NCBI GenBank assembly: GCA_964356295.1
Contig: CAYHHE010000020.1
Location: 1 to 39,729 of the forward strand
Direction: 5' to 3'
DNA from: CAVQGZ01 sp964356295
GTDB lineage: Bacteria; Actinomycetota; Actinomycetes; Jiangellales; Jiangellaceae
DNA length: 39,729 nt
Shown here in pieces: positions 11,606 through 18,761 of this stretch; position 1 is the stretch's first letter; each line of letters starts with the position of its first letter. The notes under the pieces are model-generated. The model saw only the letters and a list, made by a program, of their open reading frames with translations. It was not told the DNA's origin and searched no databases. The position numbers and the translations under genes are program-made.

Positions 11606-12519
11606 ACGCGCACCCGGTCGTCGAGGTCGTCGAAGACCGCCGGACCGATCCCGGCCACTTCCAGGAGCTGGTCGACGGCGGTGAAGGGCCCGTTCTCCTC
11701 CCGCCAGGCCACGATGCGCCCAGCCAGCACCGGGCCGACCCCTGGAAGCTCGTCAAACTCGGCCGTGCTGGCGACGTTGAGGTCGACCGGAGCGGCCGGC
11801 GCAGACCCCGACCCAGAGGACGGTGGCGCCGACGCCTGGACACCTGGGTCCGGGGGCAGGTCCACCCGCACCTGCTCCCCGTCGACCAGGACACGGGCCA
11901 GGTTGACCGCGTCCAGCGTGGTGTCCGGCAGCACCCCGCCTGCGGCGTCCAAGGCGTCGACCACCCGTGATCCGGCGGGAAGCTCGACGACCCCCGGGCT
12001 GCCCACGCGGCCGACGACGTGCACGACGACCGTGTCTTGTGTCGCGACCCGCGTCGTTGTCTGCGGCGGCGCAGACGTGACGACGTCGAGGGTGGCGTCG
12101 GGACTCGGGGCCAGGTCGGGTGCGTCGCCACCTGCCTCGCCGGCGACCTCGGTCGAGGCGAGCCCGACCGGCTCCTGCCGTGGCTGTGACGACAGCACGA
12201 TCAGCGCCGTGCCGAGCAGCGCGAGGACCGCGACCAGACCGACGACCCCGACGTGCGCCCAGCGCACCGTTCGACCCGGCGACCGCTCGTCCTGGTGGGG
12301 GGCCCGGTCAGTGGCCGCGTCAGGGGCGGCCCGGTCAGCGGCGGCCCGGTCAGCGGCGGCCCGGTCAGCGGCGACGTCGGCCCCGTCATCGTCCAAGGGC
12401 GTCGTCGTCCCGGGCCGCCGGGGAGGAACCCACCGGCCGCGCCATCGTGAGCGCGCCTGCCTCTCCAGCTGACCGCGCAGCTCCTCCCAGGGATCCTCGC
12501 AGGGCTCCGGCGCGCTCAC
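11602..12519 (-). CDS. comEA: ComEA family DNA-binding protein
   Basis: A 305-aa membrane-anchored protein expected to bind incoming double-stranded DNA and pass it to ComEC. It has a charged cytoplasmic N-terminus, one transmembrane helix at about 88-110, a Thr/Pro-rich linker, an SLBB domain (about 163-220, VVVHVVGRVGSPGVVELPAG) and a C-terminal helix-hairpin-helix pair (about 245-305, LNVASTAEFDELPGVGPVLA). An ADRAA repeat (three copies, residues 51-65) lies in the cytoplasmic tail. The GTG start follows a TAGCGT box by 7 nt, with no clear Shine-Dalgarno. It is first in the comEA-comEC-holA operon. Confidence 0.94.
   Translation of the reverse strand: MSAPEPCEDPWEELRGQLERQARSRWRGRWVPPRRPGTTTPLDDDGADVAADRAAADRAAADRAAPDAATDRAPHQDERSPGRTVRWAHVGVVGLVAVLALLGTALIVLSSQPRQEPVGLASTEVAGEAGGDAPDLAPSPDATLDVVTSAPPQTTTRVATQDTVVVHVVGRVGSPGVVELPAGSRVVDALDAAGGVLPDTTLDAVNLARVLVDGEQVRVDLPPDPGVQASAPPSSGSGSAPAAPVDLNVASTAEFDELPGVGPVLAGRIVAWREENGPFTAVDQLLEVAGIGPAVFDDLDDRVRV
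12326..12370. repeat. 15-bp tandem repeat inside comEA
   Basis: Three perfect copies of GCGGCCCGGTCAGCG lie head to tail and encode ADRAA three times in the N-terminal cytoplasmic tail of ComEA. More diverged copies flank them. Since 15 is a multiple of three, copy-number change would keep the reading frame. Confidence 0.9.
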
Positions 12520-12526
12520 CCCTGGG

Positions 12527-12532
12527 ACGCTA
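12527..12532 (-). promoter_or_regulatory. -10 box for comEA-comEC-holA
   Basis: TAGCGT lies 7 nt before the GTG of comEA, consistent with a leaderless transcript. Two direct copies of TGTCGACCGG (minus strand; 12537-12546 and 12585-12594) lie just upstream and could be regulator sites. Confidence 0.5.
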
Positions 12533-12638
12533 TGAGCCGGTCGACACCCGCATCAGGGCTCGACGGGCTCCTGGGGACGACACACCGGTCGACATCGATC
12601 ATGTGGACGGCCGTCTCAGCACCGCCCCGACAGGTCTG

Positions 12639-13541
12639 CTACCCCGCAGGGGCGACGACGACGGCAACCACGCCAGGGCCCACGTGCGCGCCGATCACGG
12701 CGTCCAGCTCACGCAGCAGCACCGGACGGGCGTCGGGGAGCCGCCTGGACAGCGAGGCGAGCACCTGCTCGGCCCGCTGCGGCGCCGCCAGGTGGTGCAC
12801 GCCGAGGGACACCGGCCGGTCCCCTGCCCGCTCCACCGCGAGCTGCTCGAGACGTGCGATGGCGCGCGCGGTCGTGCGCACCTTCTCCAGCGGTTCGATC
12901 CTGCCGTTCACCACGTCGAGCAGGGGTTTGACGGCCAAGACGCCGCCCAGGAAGGCCGAGGCAGCACCGATGCGGCCCCCGCGGCGCAGGTACTCCAGGT
13001 TGTCGACGTAGAACATCACGCTCGACCCCGCGGCGACCCGCAGCGCTGTCGCGGCCACCTCGTCGGCGCTGCGGCCGGCCTGAGCCTCCCGCCCGGCCGC
13101 CAGCACCGCGAAGCCGAACCCCAGCCCGATCTGCCGGGTGTCCACCACCGTCACCGGGATCGAGGCCTCCCGCGCGGCGATGCGCGCGGCGTCCACCGTC
13201 CCCGACAGCTCCCCTGACAGGTGGATCGACACCACCTGTGAGGCTCCCTGCTGGCGTGCGGCCTCGTACGCGGCCAGAAACCGCGCGGGCGCGGGCCGAG
13301 ACGTGCTGACCGGCTCCCAGGCGGCCAGGGCAGTGGCAACCTGCTGCGGGCTGACGTCCGAGCCGTCCCGTCCCGCCCTGCCCGCGATGATCACCTCCAG
13401 CGGGACCACGGTGATGCCCAGCGGGGTCGTCTCCTGCACGGACAGGTGTGCGGTGGAGTCGGTAACGACGGCAGTCCGCGGGGAGGGGCCCGGCTCTGGT
13501 GCGGGCGCGGGACCTGAGGCGGGGCCCGGCACGGTCGACAT
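12639..13541 (-). CDS. DegV family fatty-acid-binding protein
   Basis: A 300-aa DegV protein. Family members bind one long-chain fatty acid between two domains; some act as FakB subunits that present fatty acids to a kinase. Visible motifs are TAVVTDSTAHLS near residue 25, SIHLSGELSGT and the later GVLAVKPLLDVVNGRIEPLEKVRT. The ATG at 13539-13541 follows a TAGGGT box by 8 nt. A longer frame upstream overlaps leuS and is not needed. It is 17 bp downstream of leuS on the same strand, and in M. tuberculosis degV (Rv2417c) also lies near comEA. No FakA partner gene is in the window. Confidence 0.92.
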   Translation of the reverse strand: MSTVPGPASGPAPAPEPGPSPRTAVVTDSTAHLSVQETTPLGITVVPLEVIIAGRAGRDGSDVSPQQVATALAAWEPVSTSRPAPARFLAAYEAARQQGASQVVSIHLSGELSGTVDAARIAAREASIPVTVVDTRQIGLGFGFAVLAAGREAQAGRSADEVAATALRVAAGSSVMFYVDNLEYLRRGGRIGAASAFLGGVLAVKPLLDVVNGRIEPLEKVRTTARAIARLEQLAVERAGDRPVSLGVHHLAAPQRAEQVLASLSRRLPDARPVLLRELDAVIGAHVGPGVVAVVVAPAG

Positions 13542-13549
13542 GTCGGGCA

Positions 13550-13555
13550 ACCCTA
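13550..13555 (-). promoter_or_regulatory. Possible -10 box for degV
   Basis: TAGGGT on the minus strand lies 8 nt before the degV ATG, in the 17-bp gap after leuS. Its upstream part would lie inside the leuS coding region. It would allow leaderless degV expression independent of leuS read-through. Confidence 0.4.
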
Positions 13556-13558
13556 TGT

Positions 13559-16456
13559 CTACCCGGGCACCACGTTGACCAGCCGCGGGGCGCGCACCAC
13601 CACGGTGCGGACGTCGCGGCCGGCCAGCGCACGCCGGACCGCGTCGCTGGCCAGCGCACGCTCGCGCAGCACGTCCTCGCCGATGGTGAGCGGCACCTCG
13701 AGGCGGGCCCGAACCTTGCCGGCCACCTGCACCACGCAGGTCACGGTCTCCTCGAGAAGCATCTGCGGGTCGGGCACCGGGAACGGCTCGTGGGCCAACG
13801 GGTACTGGTGCCCGAGCCGCGACCACAGCTCCTCGCTGATGTGCGGCGCCAGCGGAGAGAGCATGAGGACCAGTGCCTCCGCAGCATCCCGGGGGACCTC
13901 GTCGAGCCGGGTGAGGTGGTTGTTCAGCTCGATGAGCCGTGCGATAGCGGTGTTGAGCCGCATCCCGGCGAGGTCGCTGCGGACCGCCTCGATCGTGCGG
14001 TGCATCACCCGGCACGTGTCGTCGTCCATCGCAGCGTCCACGACGACGACCTGGCCGGTCTGCTCGGACACCACGTTGCGCCAGACGCGCTGCAGGAACC
14101 TGAACGCGCCCACCACCGCGCGGGTCTCCCAGGGGCGGGAGGCGTCGAGGGGGCCCATCGACATCTCGTACACCCGCAGGGTGTCCGCGCCGAACTCGGC
14201 GAACATCTCGTCCGGGGTCACGGAGTTCTTCAGGCTCTTGCCCATCTTCCCGTACTCCTGGGTCACCGGGACCTCACCCCAGCGGAACCCGGACTCCGCG
14301 GTGGAGTCCTGCACCACCTCCGCGGCCGGGACGTGGGAGCCCCGCGGGTCGGTGTAGGCGTGGGCCTGGATGTAGCCCTGGTTGAACAGCCGACGGAACG
14401 GCTCCTCGCTGCAGAGGTACCCGAGGTCGTAGAGCACCTTGTGCCAGAACCGCGCGTACAGCAGGTGCAGGACGGCGTGCTCGACGCCGCCGACGTAGAG
14501 GTCGACCCCGCCGACGTCACCGGGCTCGCGCGGTCCCATCCAGTAGCGCTCGACGTCGGGGTCCACGAACGCCTCGTCGTTGTCCGGGTCGAGGTAGCGC
14601 AGCTCGTACCAGCACGACCCCGCCCACTGCGGCATGACGTTGGTCTCGCGCCGGTAGCGCCTCGGGCCGTGCCCGAGGTCGAGGGTCGCCTCGACCCAGT
14701 CGTCGGCTCGGGCCAGCGGCGGCTCTGGCTCGGAGTCGGCGTCGGTGGGGTCGCTGGCGTGCGGGGAGTAGTCGCGGACCTCCGGAAGCTCGACCGGCAG
14801 GTACGAGTCGGGCAGCAGCAGCGGCATCCCGGCGTCGGGGCCGTCCACGGGGTAGACGATGGGGAACGGCTCCCCCCAGTAGCGCTGCCGGCTGAACAGC
14901 CAGTCCCGCAGCTTGAAGGTGATGGTCCCCACGCCGGCGCCGCGGGACTCCAGCCAGTCGGTGATGGCGCGTTTGGCCTGCTCGACGCCCATCCCGTCCA
15001 GGGAGATCTCCTTGTTGGCCGAGTTGATCGCCGGCCCCTCCCCGGTGTAGGCCTCCCCGGCGAAGTCCGGGGGCGGCTGCACAGTGCGGATGATCGGCAG
15101 TCCGAAGCGCTCGGCGAACTCCCAGTCGCGCTCGTCCTGCCCCGGGACGGCCATGATGGCGCCGGTTCCGTAGCCCATGAGGACGTAGTCGGCAACGAAC
15201 ACGGGGATCCGCGTCCCCGCGGTGGGGTTGACCGCGTAGGAGCCGGTGAAGACGCCGGTCTTGTCGCGGTGCTCGGTCTGCCGCTCCAGCTCGGTCTTCA
15301 ACGCGGCCGCTCGCCGGTACTCGGCCACCGCGTCGATGGGGGTGCGGGCGGTGCCGGTCCACGCCTGCGGCGTGTCGTCCGGCCAGTCCGGCAGCGTCAA
15401 CGACTCGACCATCGGGTGCTCGGGTGCGACGACCATGAAGGTGGCCCCGAACAGCGTGTCCGGGCGGGTGGTGAACACCTCGAGGTCGCCGGCGTCAGTG
15501 GCGAACCGCACCAGCGCCCCCTCGGACCGACCGATCCAGTTGCGCTGCATGAGCTTGATCGGTTCGGGCCAGTCCAGCCGATCCAGGTCCTCCAGCAGCC
15601 GGTCGGCGTAGGCGGTGATCCGCATCATCCACTGGCGAAGGTTCCGTTTGAACACCGGGAAGTTGCCGACCTCCGAGCGTCCTTCGGTGGTGACCTCCTC
15701 GTTCGCCAGCACCGTGCCGAGCCCGGGGCACCAGTTGACCGGCGCCTCGGACAGGTACGCCAGCCGGAAGCCGTCGAGGACGCCGCGCTGCTCGGACACC
15801 GTCAGGGAGTCCCACGGCCGGCCGTCGGGAGTCGAACGACGGCCCGTGGCGAACTCGTCCACCAGGTCGCCGATGGGGCGGGCCCGTCCGCTGCTGCCGT
15901 CGGGACGCGCGGCGGCCGGGTCGTACCAGGCGTCAAAGATCTGGCTGAAGATCCACTGGGTCCAGCGGTAGAAGCCGACGTCGGTGGTGGCCACCGACCG
16001 CCGGGCGTCGTGCGCGAGACCGAGCCGCCGCAGCTGTCGCCGCATCGTGGCGATGTTGGCCTGCGTGGTCACCCTGGGGTGCTGCCCGGTCTGCACCGCG
16101 TACTGCTCGGCAGGCAGCCCGAAGGCGTCGTACCCAAGAGCGTGCAGCACGTTGACGCCGTTCATCCGGTGGAAGCGGCCAACCACGTCGGTGGCGATGT
16201 ACCCCAACGGGTGCCCGACGTGCAGTCCGGCTCCGGACGGGTACGGAAACATGTCAAGGACGTAGAGCTTGGGCCGGTCGCCGACCTTGTCCGGCTGGGC
16301 CATCGGGCCGGCCGGGTTGGGGGCCTCGAATGTGCCCTCGGACTCCCAGTAGTCCTGCCAGCGCTGCTCGATGACCTGGGCCAGGCCGGCGGTGTAGCGG
16401 TAGGGCGTCTCGGCTGCCCGCTCGCCCTCGGACTCGACCGACGTCGCCTCGCTCAT
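13559..16456 (-). CDS. leuS: Leucyl-tRNA synthetase
   Basis: A 965-aa class I aminoacyl-tRNA synthetase that charges tRNA-Leu. The HIGH motif is HVGH at residues 79-82 inside MFPYPSGAGLHVGHPLGY. The large CP1 editing domain is present (TTRPDTLFGATFMVVAPEH). The KMSKS motif is GKMGKSLKNSVTP, near residue 737. Anticodon-binding and C-terminal domains follow. The length is normal for actinobacteria. The ATG at 16454-16456 is 7 nt after a TACCCT box; in-frame codons further upstream overlap other genes and are rejected. In M. tuberculosis leuS is elsewhere (Rv0041), so its place beside degV is a local rearrangement. It is divergent from a 72-aa gene. Confidence 0.97.
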   Translation of the reverse strand: MSEATSVESEGERAAETPYRYTAGLAQVIEQRWQDYWESEGTFEAPNPAGPMAQPDKVGDRPKLYVLDMFPYPSGAGLHVGHPLGYIATDVVGRFHRMNGVNVLHALGYDAFGLPAEQYAVQTGQHPRVTTQANIATMRRQLRRLGLAHDARRSVATTDVGFYRWTQWIFSQIFDAWYDPAAARPDGSSGRARPIGDLVDEFATGRRSTPDGRPWDSLTVSEQRGVLDGFRLAYLSEAPVNWCPGLGTVLANEEVTTEGRSEVGNFPVFKRNLRQWMMRITAYADRLLEDLDRLDWPEPIKLMQRNWIGRSEGALVRFATDAGDLEVFTTRPDTLFGATFMVVAPEHPMVESLTLPDWPDDTPQAWTGTARTPIDAVAEYRRAAALKTELERQTEHRDKTGVFTGSYAVNPTAGTRIPVFVADYVLMGYGTGAIMAVPGQDERDWEFAERFGLPIIRTVQPPPDFAGEAYTGEGPAINSANKEISLDGMGVEQAKRAITDWLESRGAGVGTITFKLRDWLFSRQRYWGEPFPIVYPVDGPDAGMPLLLPDSYLPVELPEVRDYSPHASDPTDADSEPEPPLARADDWVEATLDLGHGPRRYRRETNVMPQWAGSCWYELRYLDPDNDEAFVDPDVERYWMGPREPGDVGGVDLYVGGVEHAVLHLLYARFWHKVLYDLGYLCSEEPFRRLFNQGYIQAHAYTDPRGSHVPAAEVVQDSTAESGFRWGEVPVTQEYGKMGKSLKNSVTPDEMFAEFGADTLRVYEMSMGPLDASRPWETRAVVGAFRFLQRVWRNVVSEQTGQVVVVDAAMDDDTCRVMHRTIEAVRSDLAGMRLNTAIARLIELNNHLTRLDEVPRDAAEALVLMLSPLAPHISEELWSRLGHQYPLAHEPFPVPDPQMLLEETVTCVVQVAGKVRARLEVPLTIGEDVLRERALASDAVRRALAGRDVRTVVVRAPRLVNVVPG

Positions 16457-16463
16457 GCGGTGC

Positions 16464-16469
16464 AGGGTA
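16464..16469 (-). promoter_or_regulatory. -10 box for leuS
   Basis: TACCCT lies 7 nt before the leuS ATG, fitting a leaderless start. The divergent -10 box of the next gene is 41 bp away, so the two promoters must share or overlap their -35 regions. Confidence 0.5.
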
Positions 16470-16510
16470 GACAGCCCCAGAGCACCTGACCGCGCGCAGG
16501 CCCAGGCGCC

Positions 16511-16516
16511 TAAGGT
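16511..16516 (+). promoter_or_regulatory. -10 box for the 72-aa gene
   Basis: TAAGGT lies 6 nt before the GTG at 16523, again a leaderless arrangement with no Shine-Dalgarno. Confidence 0.5.
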
Positions 16517-16522
16517 GGCACC

Positions 16523-16741
16523 GTGACGCATGAGTACAGCGACCTCGTGGAGCTGGTCACCGAGGAGTTGCCCGACCCCATCGCGGGCATCCACTTCCTC
16601 GTCGACGGGGTCGCCGGCCAGGACGCTGACGACCCGGAGCCGCTGCTGCTGCGTCCGGGTTTCGAGTACCGGATTCGCGAGCAGCAGGCAGCCGACGGCG
16701 GGGTCGTCTGGCTGCTGGACCGGCGCCCAGCCGAGGGGTAG
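16523..16741 (+). CDS. Small acidic protein of unknown function (72 aa)
   Basis: The reading frame starts at GTG and nearly all codons end in G or C, so it looks like a real gene. The product is acidic and soluble, with no signal peptide, membrane helix or recognisable domain. It has a DPEPLLLRPGFEYRIREQQ core and a C-terminal VVWLLDRRP. It is divergent from leuS (66 bp between starts) and convergent with the SGNH hydrolase (10 bp between stops). No function is proposed. Confidence 0.7.
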   Translation: MTHEYSDLVELVTEELPDPIAGIHFLVDGVAGQDADDPEPLLLRPGFEYRIREQQAADGGVVWLLDRRPAEG

Positions 16742-16751
16742 CCGACCCGCC

Positions 16752-17462
16752 CTACTCCAGCAGCGCTCGCGCCACCGCCGACCCCACCTGGGCGTGGGTG
16801 GGCCAGTCCCAGTGCAGCCCGTCGGGGTTGCCGCGTCCTTCGGCGTGCATGGGCGCAACGATGGGGTCGAGGTCGACGAAGCCGAGTCCGTGCAGATCTG
16901 CGTAGCGGTGGGCTGCGGCCACCGACGTCGGGTGGTGGCGTCGGGACGGGTAGGCCTCCGAGCGCCACGGAGTGGGCCCGAGCAGCACCAGCGGGATCTC
17001 CGGGCGGTGATGGCGGATGGCGTGCAGCATCCGCGTCCAGTAGTGCTCGGTGGCCGTCTGGGGAAGCTGGCGGACTGCCCCGGCGGTCGCCCGGACCACA
17101 TGAGGGTGGGCGGACAGGTACGCCGACCGGACGCGGCGCCTGACCGCTCCCGGACGCAGGTACGGGATGGCCTCACGTGCCCACACCGGCACCGAGGCGG
17201 GCGCCACGTCCATCGACCCGACCGCGATGACGCACCCCAGCAGGGCCGGGTCGGCCAGCGTGGTCCAGACCCGCGGGTCCTTGCTGATCGCCCACCAGCC
17301 GTCGCGGCTGGTCCACCCGGCGCGGGCGACCACGTCTGCGCGCGCCCCCAGCCGGGCCGCGGTGACATTGGGCCACAGCGCAGGCTGGGTGAGCAGCTCT
17401 TGGTGTTGCGGGCCGTGGAAGGTGAGCGAGTCACCCAGCACGAGGATCGGCTGTCGGATCAT
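16752..17462 (-). CDS. SGNH/GDSL-type hydrolase
   Basis: A 236-aa protein of the SGNH hydrolase family (lipases, esterases, acyl-hydrolases). The N-terminal block ILVLGDSLTFHGP carries the nucleophilic serine. VIAVGSMD may stand in the Gly block and LLGPTPW in the Asn block region, although the Asn is not obvious. The C-terminal DGLHWDWPTH holds the catalytic Asp-x-x-His. There is no signal peptide, so it is probably cytoplasmic. The ATG overlaps the stop of the upstream reductase-like gene by 4 nt (ATGA), so the two are co-translated. A longer in-frame extension upstream overlaps that gene and is rejected. The substrate is unknown. Confidence 0.85.
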   Translation of the reverse strand: MIRQPILVLGDSLTFHGPQHQELLTQPALWPNVTAARLGARADVVARAGWTSRDGWWAISKDPRVWTTLADPALLGCVIAVGSMDVAPASVPVWAREAIPYLRPGAVRRRVRSAYLSAHPHVVRATAGAVRQLPQTATEHYWTRMLHAIRHHRPEIPLVLLGPTPWRSEAYPSRRHHPTSVAAAHRYADLHGLGFVDLDPIVAPMHAEGRGNPDGLHWDWPTHAQVGSAVARALLE

Positions 17463-17998
17463 CGCGGCCTGACCCGGTAGCGCACCCGCACCGCACCAGA
17501 CCCGACCTCGCCCACCGACACCAGCTGCAGGTGGTGCGTCTGCGTGTCGGTGCCCCACAGCGGCACGCCGCCGCCCAGGACGTGCGGGGTGAGCGTCAGG
17601 TCGATCTCGTCGAGCAGCCCGGCGGCGAGGAACGCCCGCGCCAGCCGACCGCCACCCACCAGCCACACCCGTCCGTGCGTGCTCGTCCGTCGGACGAGGC
17701 CTGGGAGGTCGTGCCCAGGGTCGGCCGTCACCCCTGCCGGCGCCTCCCCCAGGGGCCGGGACGTGACCACGATGGTCGAGCGCGAGCCGTAGGGCCATTC
17801 GCCGAGCGACCGCACCACGTCGTAGGTGCGGCGGCCCATCACCAGCGACCGGACGGAGGCGATGAGCTCCGGGTAGGTGTCGGCAGCGCCGGACACCTCG
17901 TCCAGGAACGTCAGCGAGTCTCCGGGCCCGGCGAGGTAGCCGTCCAGCGACACCGCTGCGTAGAGCACGACCTGGCTCGGTGGCGGCGAGTCGTCCAT
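17459..17998 (-). CDS. RibD C-terminal/dihydrofolate reductase-like protein
   Basis: A 179-aa protein with the DHFR-like fold of the RibD C-terminal family (YwjB/YyaP type). Visible blocks are VVLYAAVSLDGYLAG (12-26), LVMGRRTYDVV, TIVVTSRPL, the glycine-rich VWLVGGGRLARAFL for nucleotide binding, and LDEIDLTLTPHVLGGGVPLW. These proteins bind NADPH, but most have no proven substrate and are not true folate reductases. The ATG at 17996-17998 is 6 nt after a TACGGT box. It heads a two-gene unit with the SGNH hydrolase. Confidence 0.88.
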   Translation of the reverse strand: MDDSPPPSQVVLYAAVSLDGYLAGPGDSLTFLDEVSGAADTYPELIASVRSLVMGRRTYDVVRSLGEWPYGSRSTIVVTSRPLGEAPAGVTADPGHDLPGLVRRTSTHGRVWLVGGGRLARAFLAAGLLDEIDLTLTPHVLGGGVPLWGTDTQTHHLQLVSVGEVGSGAVRVRYRVRPR

Positions 17999-18004
17999 GC
18001 GCGC

Positions 18005-18010
18005 ACCGTA
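18005..18010 (-). promoter_or_regulatory. -10 box for the reductase-SGNH unit
   Basis: TACGGT on the minus strand lies 6 nt before the ATG at 17998, consistent with a leaderless transcript. Confidence 0.5.
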
Positions 18011-18104
18011 TCCGCGCCGGCGGCGCGTCCGACGCCCGTCCGCTCCCGTCCGCTCCCCCCCACTGATCACGTTAAGGACGCTCGTGGGTGGGGGCTCGAA
18101 GCGC

Positions 18105-18120
18105 CCGGGCAAGCACCCGG
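18105..18120 (-). terminator. Hairpin after the DUF998 gene
   Basis: CCGGG (18105-18109) pairs with CCCGG (18116-18120) across 6 nt, 8 bp past the DUF998 stop. A wider inverted repeat, CCCCCAC (18057-18063) with GTGGGGG (18088-18094), follows. Either could end the acetyl-CoA hydrolase-DUF998 transcript. Confidence 0.4.
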
Positions 18121-18128
18121 ATGCCGCG

Positions 18129-18761
18129 TCACGCAGGGCTGGACGAGGCTCCGCGAGGCCACGTCGCCAGCAGCACCAGGACGAGGTGTCCGGCTGCCAC
18201 CCATAGGCGCTGCGAGAGGCCCTCGGGCAGGGGCAGCGGGTCGAGGGCGAGGAACGGGGTCAGCACGGCCCCGACCGCGGCGACGCTGGCCAGGGCACGC
18301 CGTCGGTCGGCACGGGAAGCGACGGCCAGGGCCAGCAGCCCAACGGTGAACGCCACCTGGTAGGCCGCCACCGACACCCCGTGCGTCCGGCTGGACAGCA
18401 TCACCTGGTCGAGGTCGAGGGGGCCGGCGCTGCAGCCGCCAGCCCCCGCCAGGCACGTGACGCGGGCGACCCCCGCCAGGGCCACGAACCCGGACGCGGC
18501 GACGAGTGCCCTGCGCGCCAGAATCGCCCGCGGACTCACTGCCCGCAGCACACCCGCCGCGGCCAGCACCGCCCCCGCTCCGCAGACGAACATGCCGAGC
18601 CCCAGCGCGGGGCGCTGGGCGCCCACCGACGCCAACGCGCTGAGGTAGTCCCGCGAAGGGTCGTACCCGGGCTCCACGGCCGCGCCCACGGCCGCGAACG
18701 TCCAGAACCCGGCGACGCCGGCAACCACGCCCAGCCGCTCGGCCAGCGCCGAGCTACTCAC
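18129..18761 (-). CDS. DUF998 family membrane protein
   Basis: A 210-aa integral membrane protein with about six hydrophobic helices. It begins with AERLGVVAGVAGFWTFAAVGAAVEPGYDPSRDYLS, the typical DUF998 N-terminus with a conserved pattern after the first helix. A loop contains several cysteines (CLAGAGGCSAG). The function of the family is unknown. The GTG start overlaps the acetyl-CoA hydrolase stop by 4 nt (GTGA), so it is translated with that gene. In-frame codons further upstream lie in the hydrolase gene and are rejected. Confidence 0.8.
   Translation of the reverse strand: MSSSALAERLGVVAGVAGFWTFAAVGAAVEPGYDPSRDYLSALASVGAQRPALGLGMFVCGAGAVLAAAGVLRAVSPRAILARRALVAASGFVALAGVARVTCLAGAGGCSAGPLDLDQVMLSSRTHGVSVAAYQVAFTVGLLALAVASRADRRRALASVAAVGAVLTPFLALDPLPLPEGLSQRLWVAAGHLVLVLLATWPRGASSSPA

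Noticed and set aside
13499..16489. A 996-aa open frame antisense to leuS
   Set aside because: The protein is rich in Val, Gly, Arg, His and Asp without motifs, and the minus strand carries all leuS signatures.
13559..17434. An N-terminally extended leuS of 1291 aa
   Set aside because: The extra 326 residues overlap the 72-aa gene and the SGNH hydrolase and have no LeuRS homology. The ATG at 16456 has a -10 box and gives the normal length.
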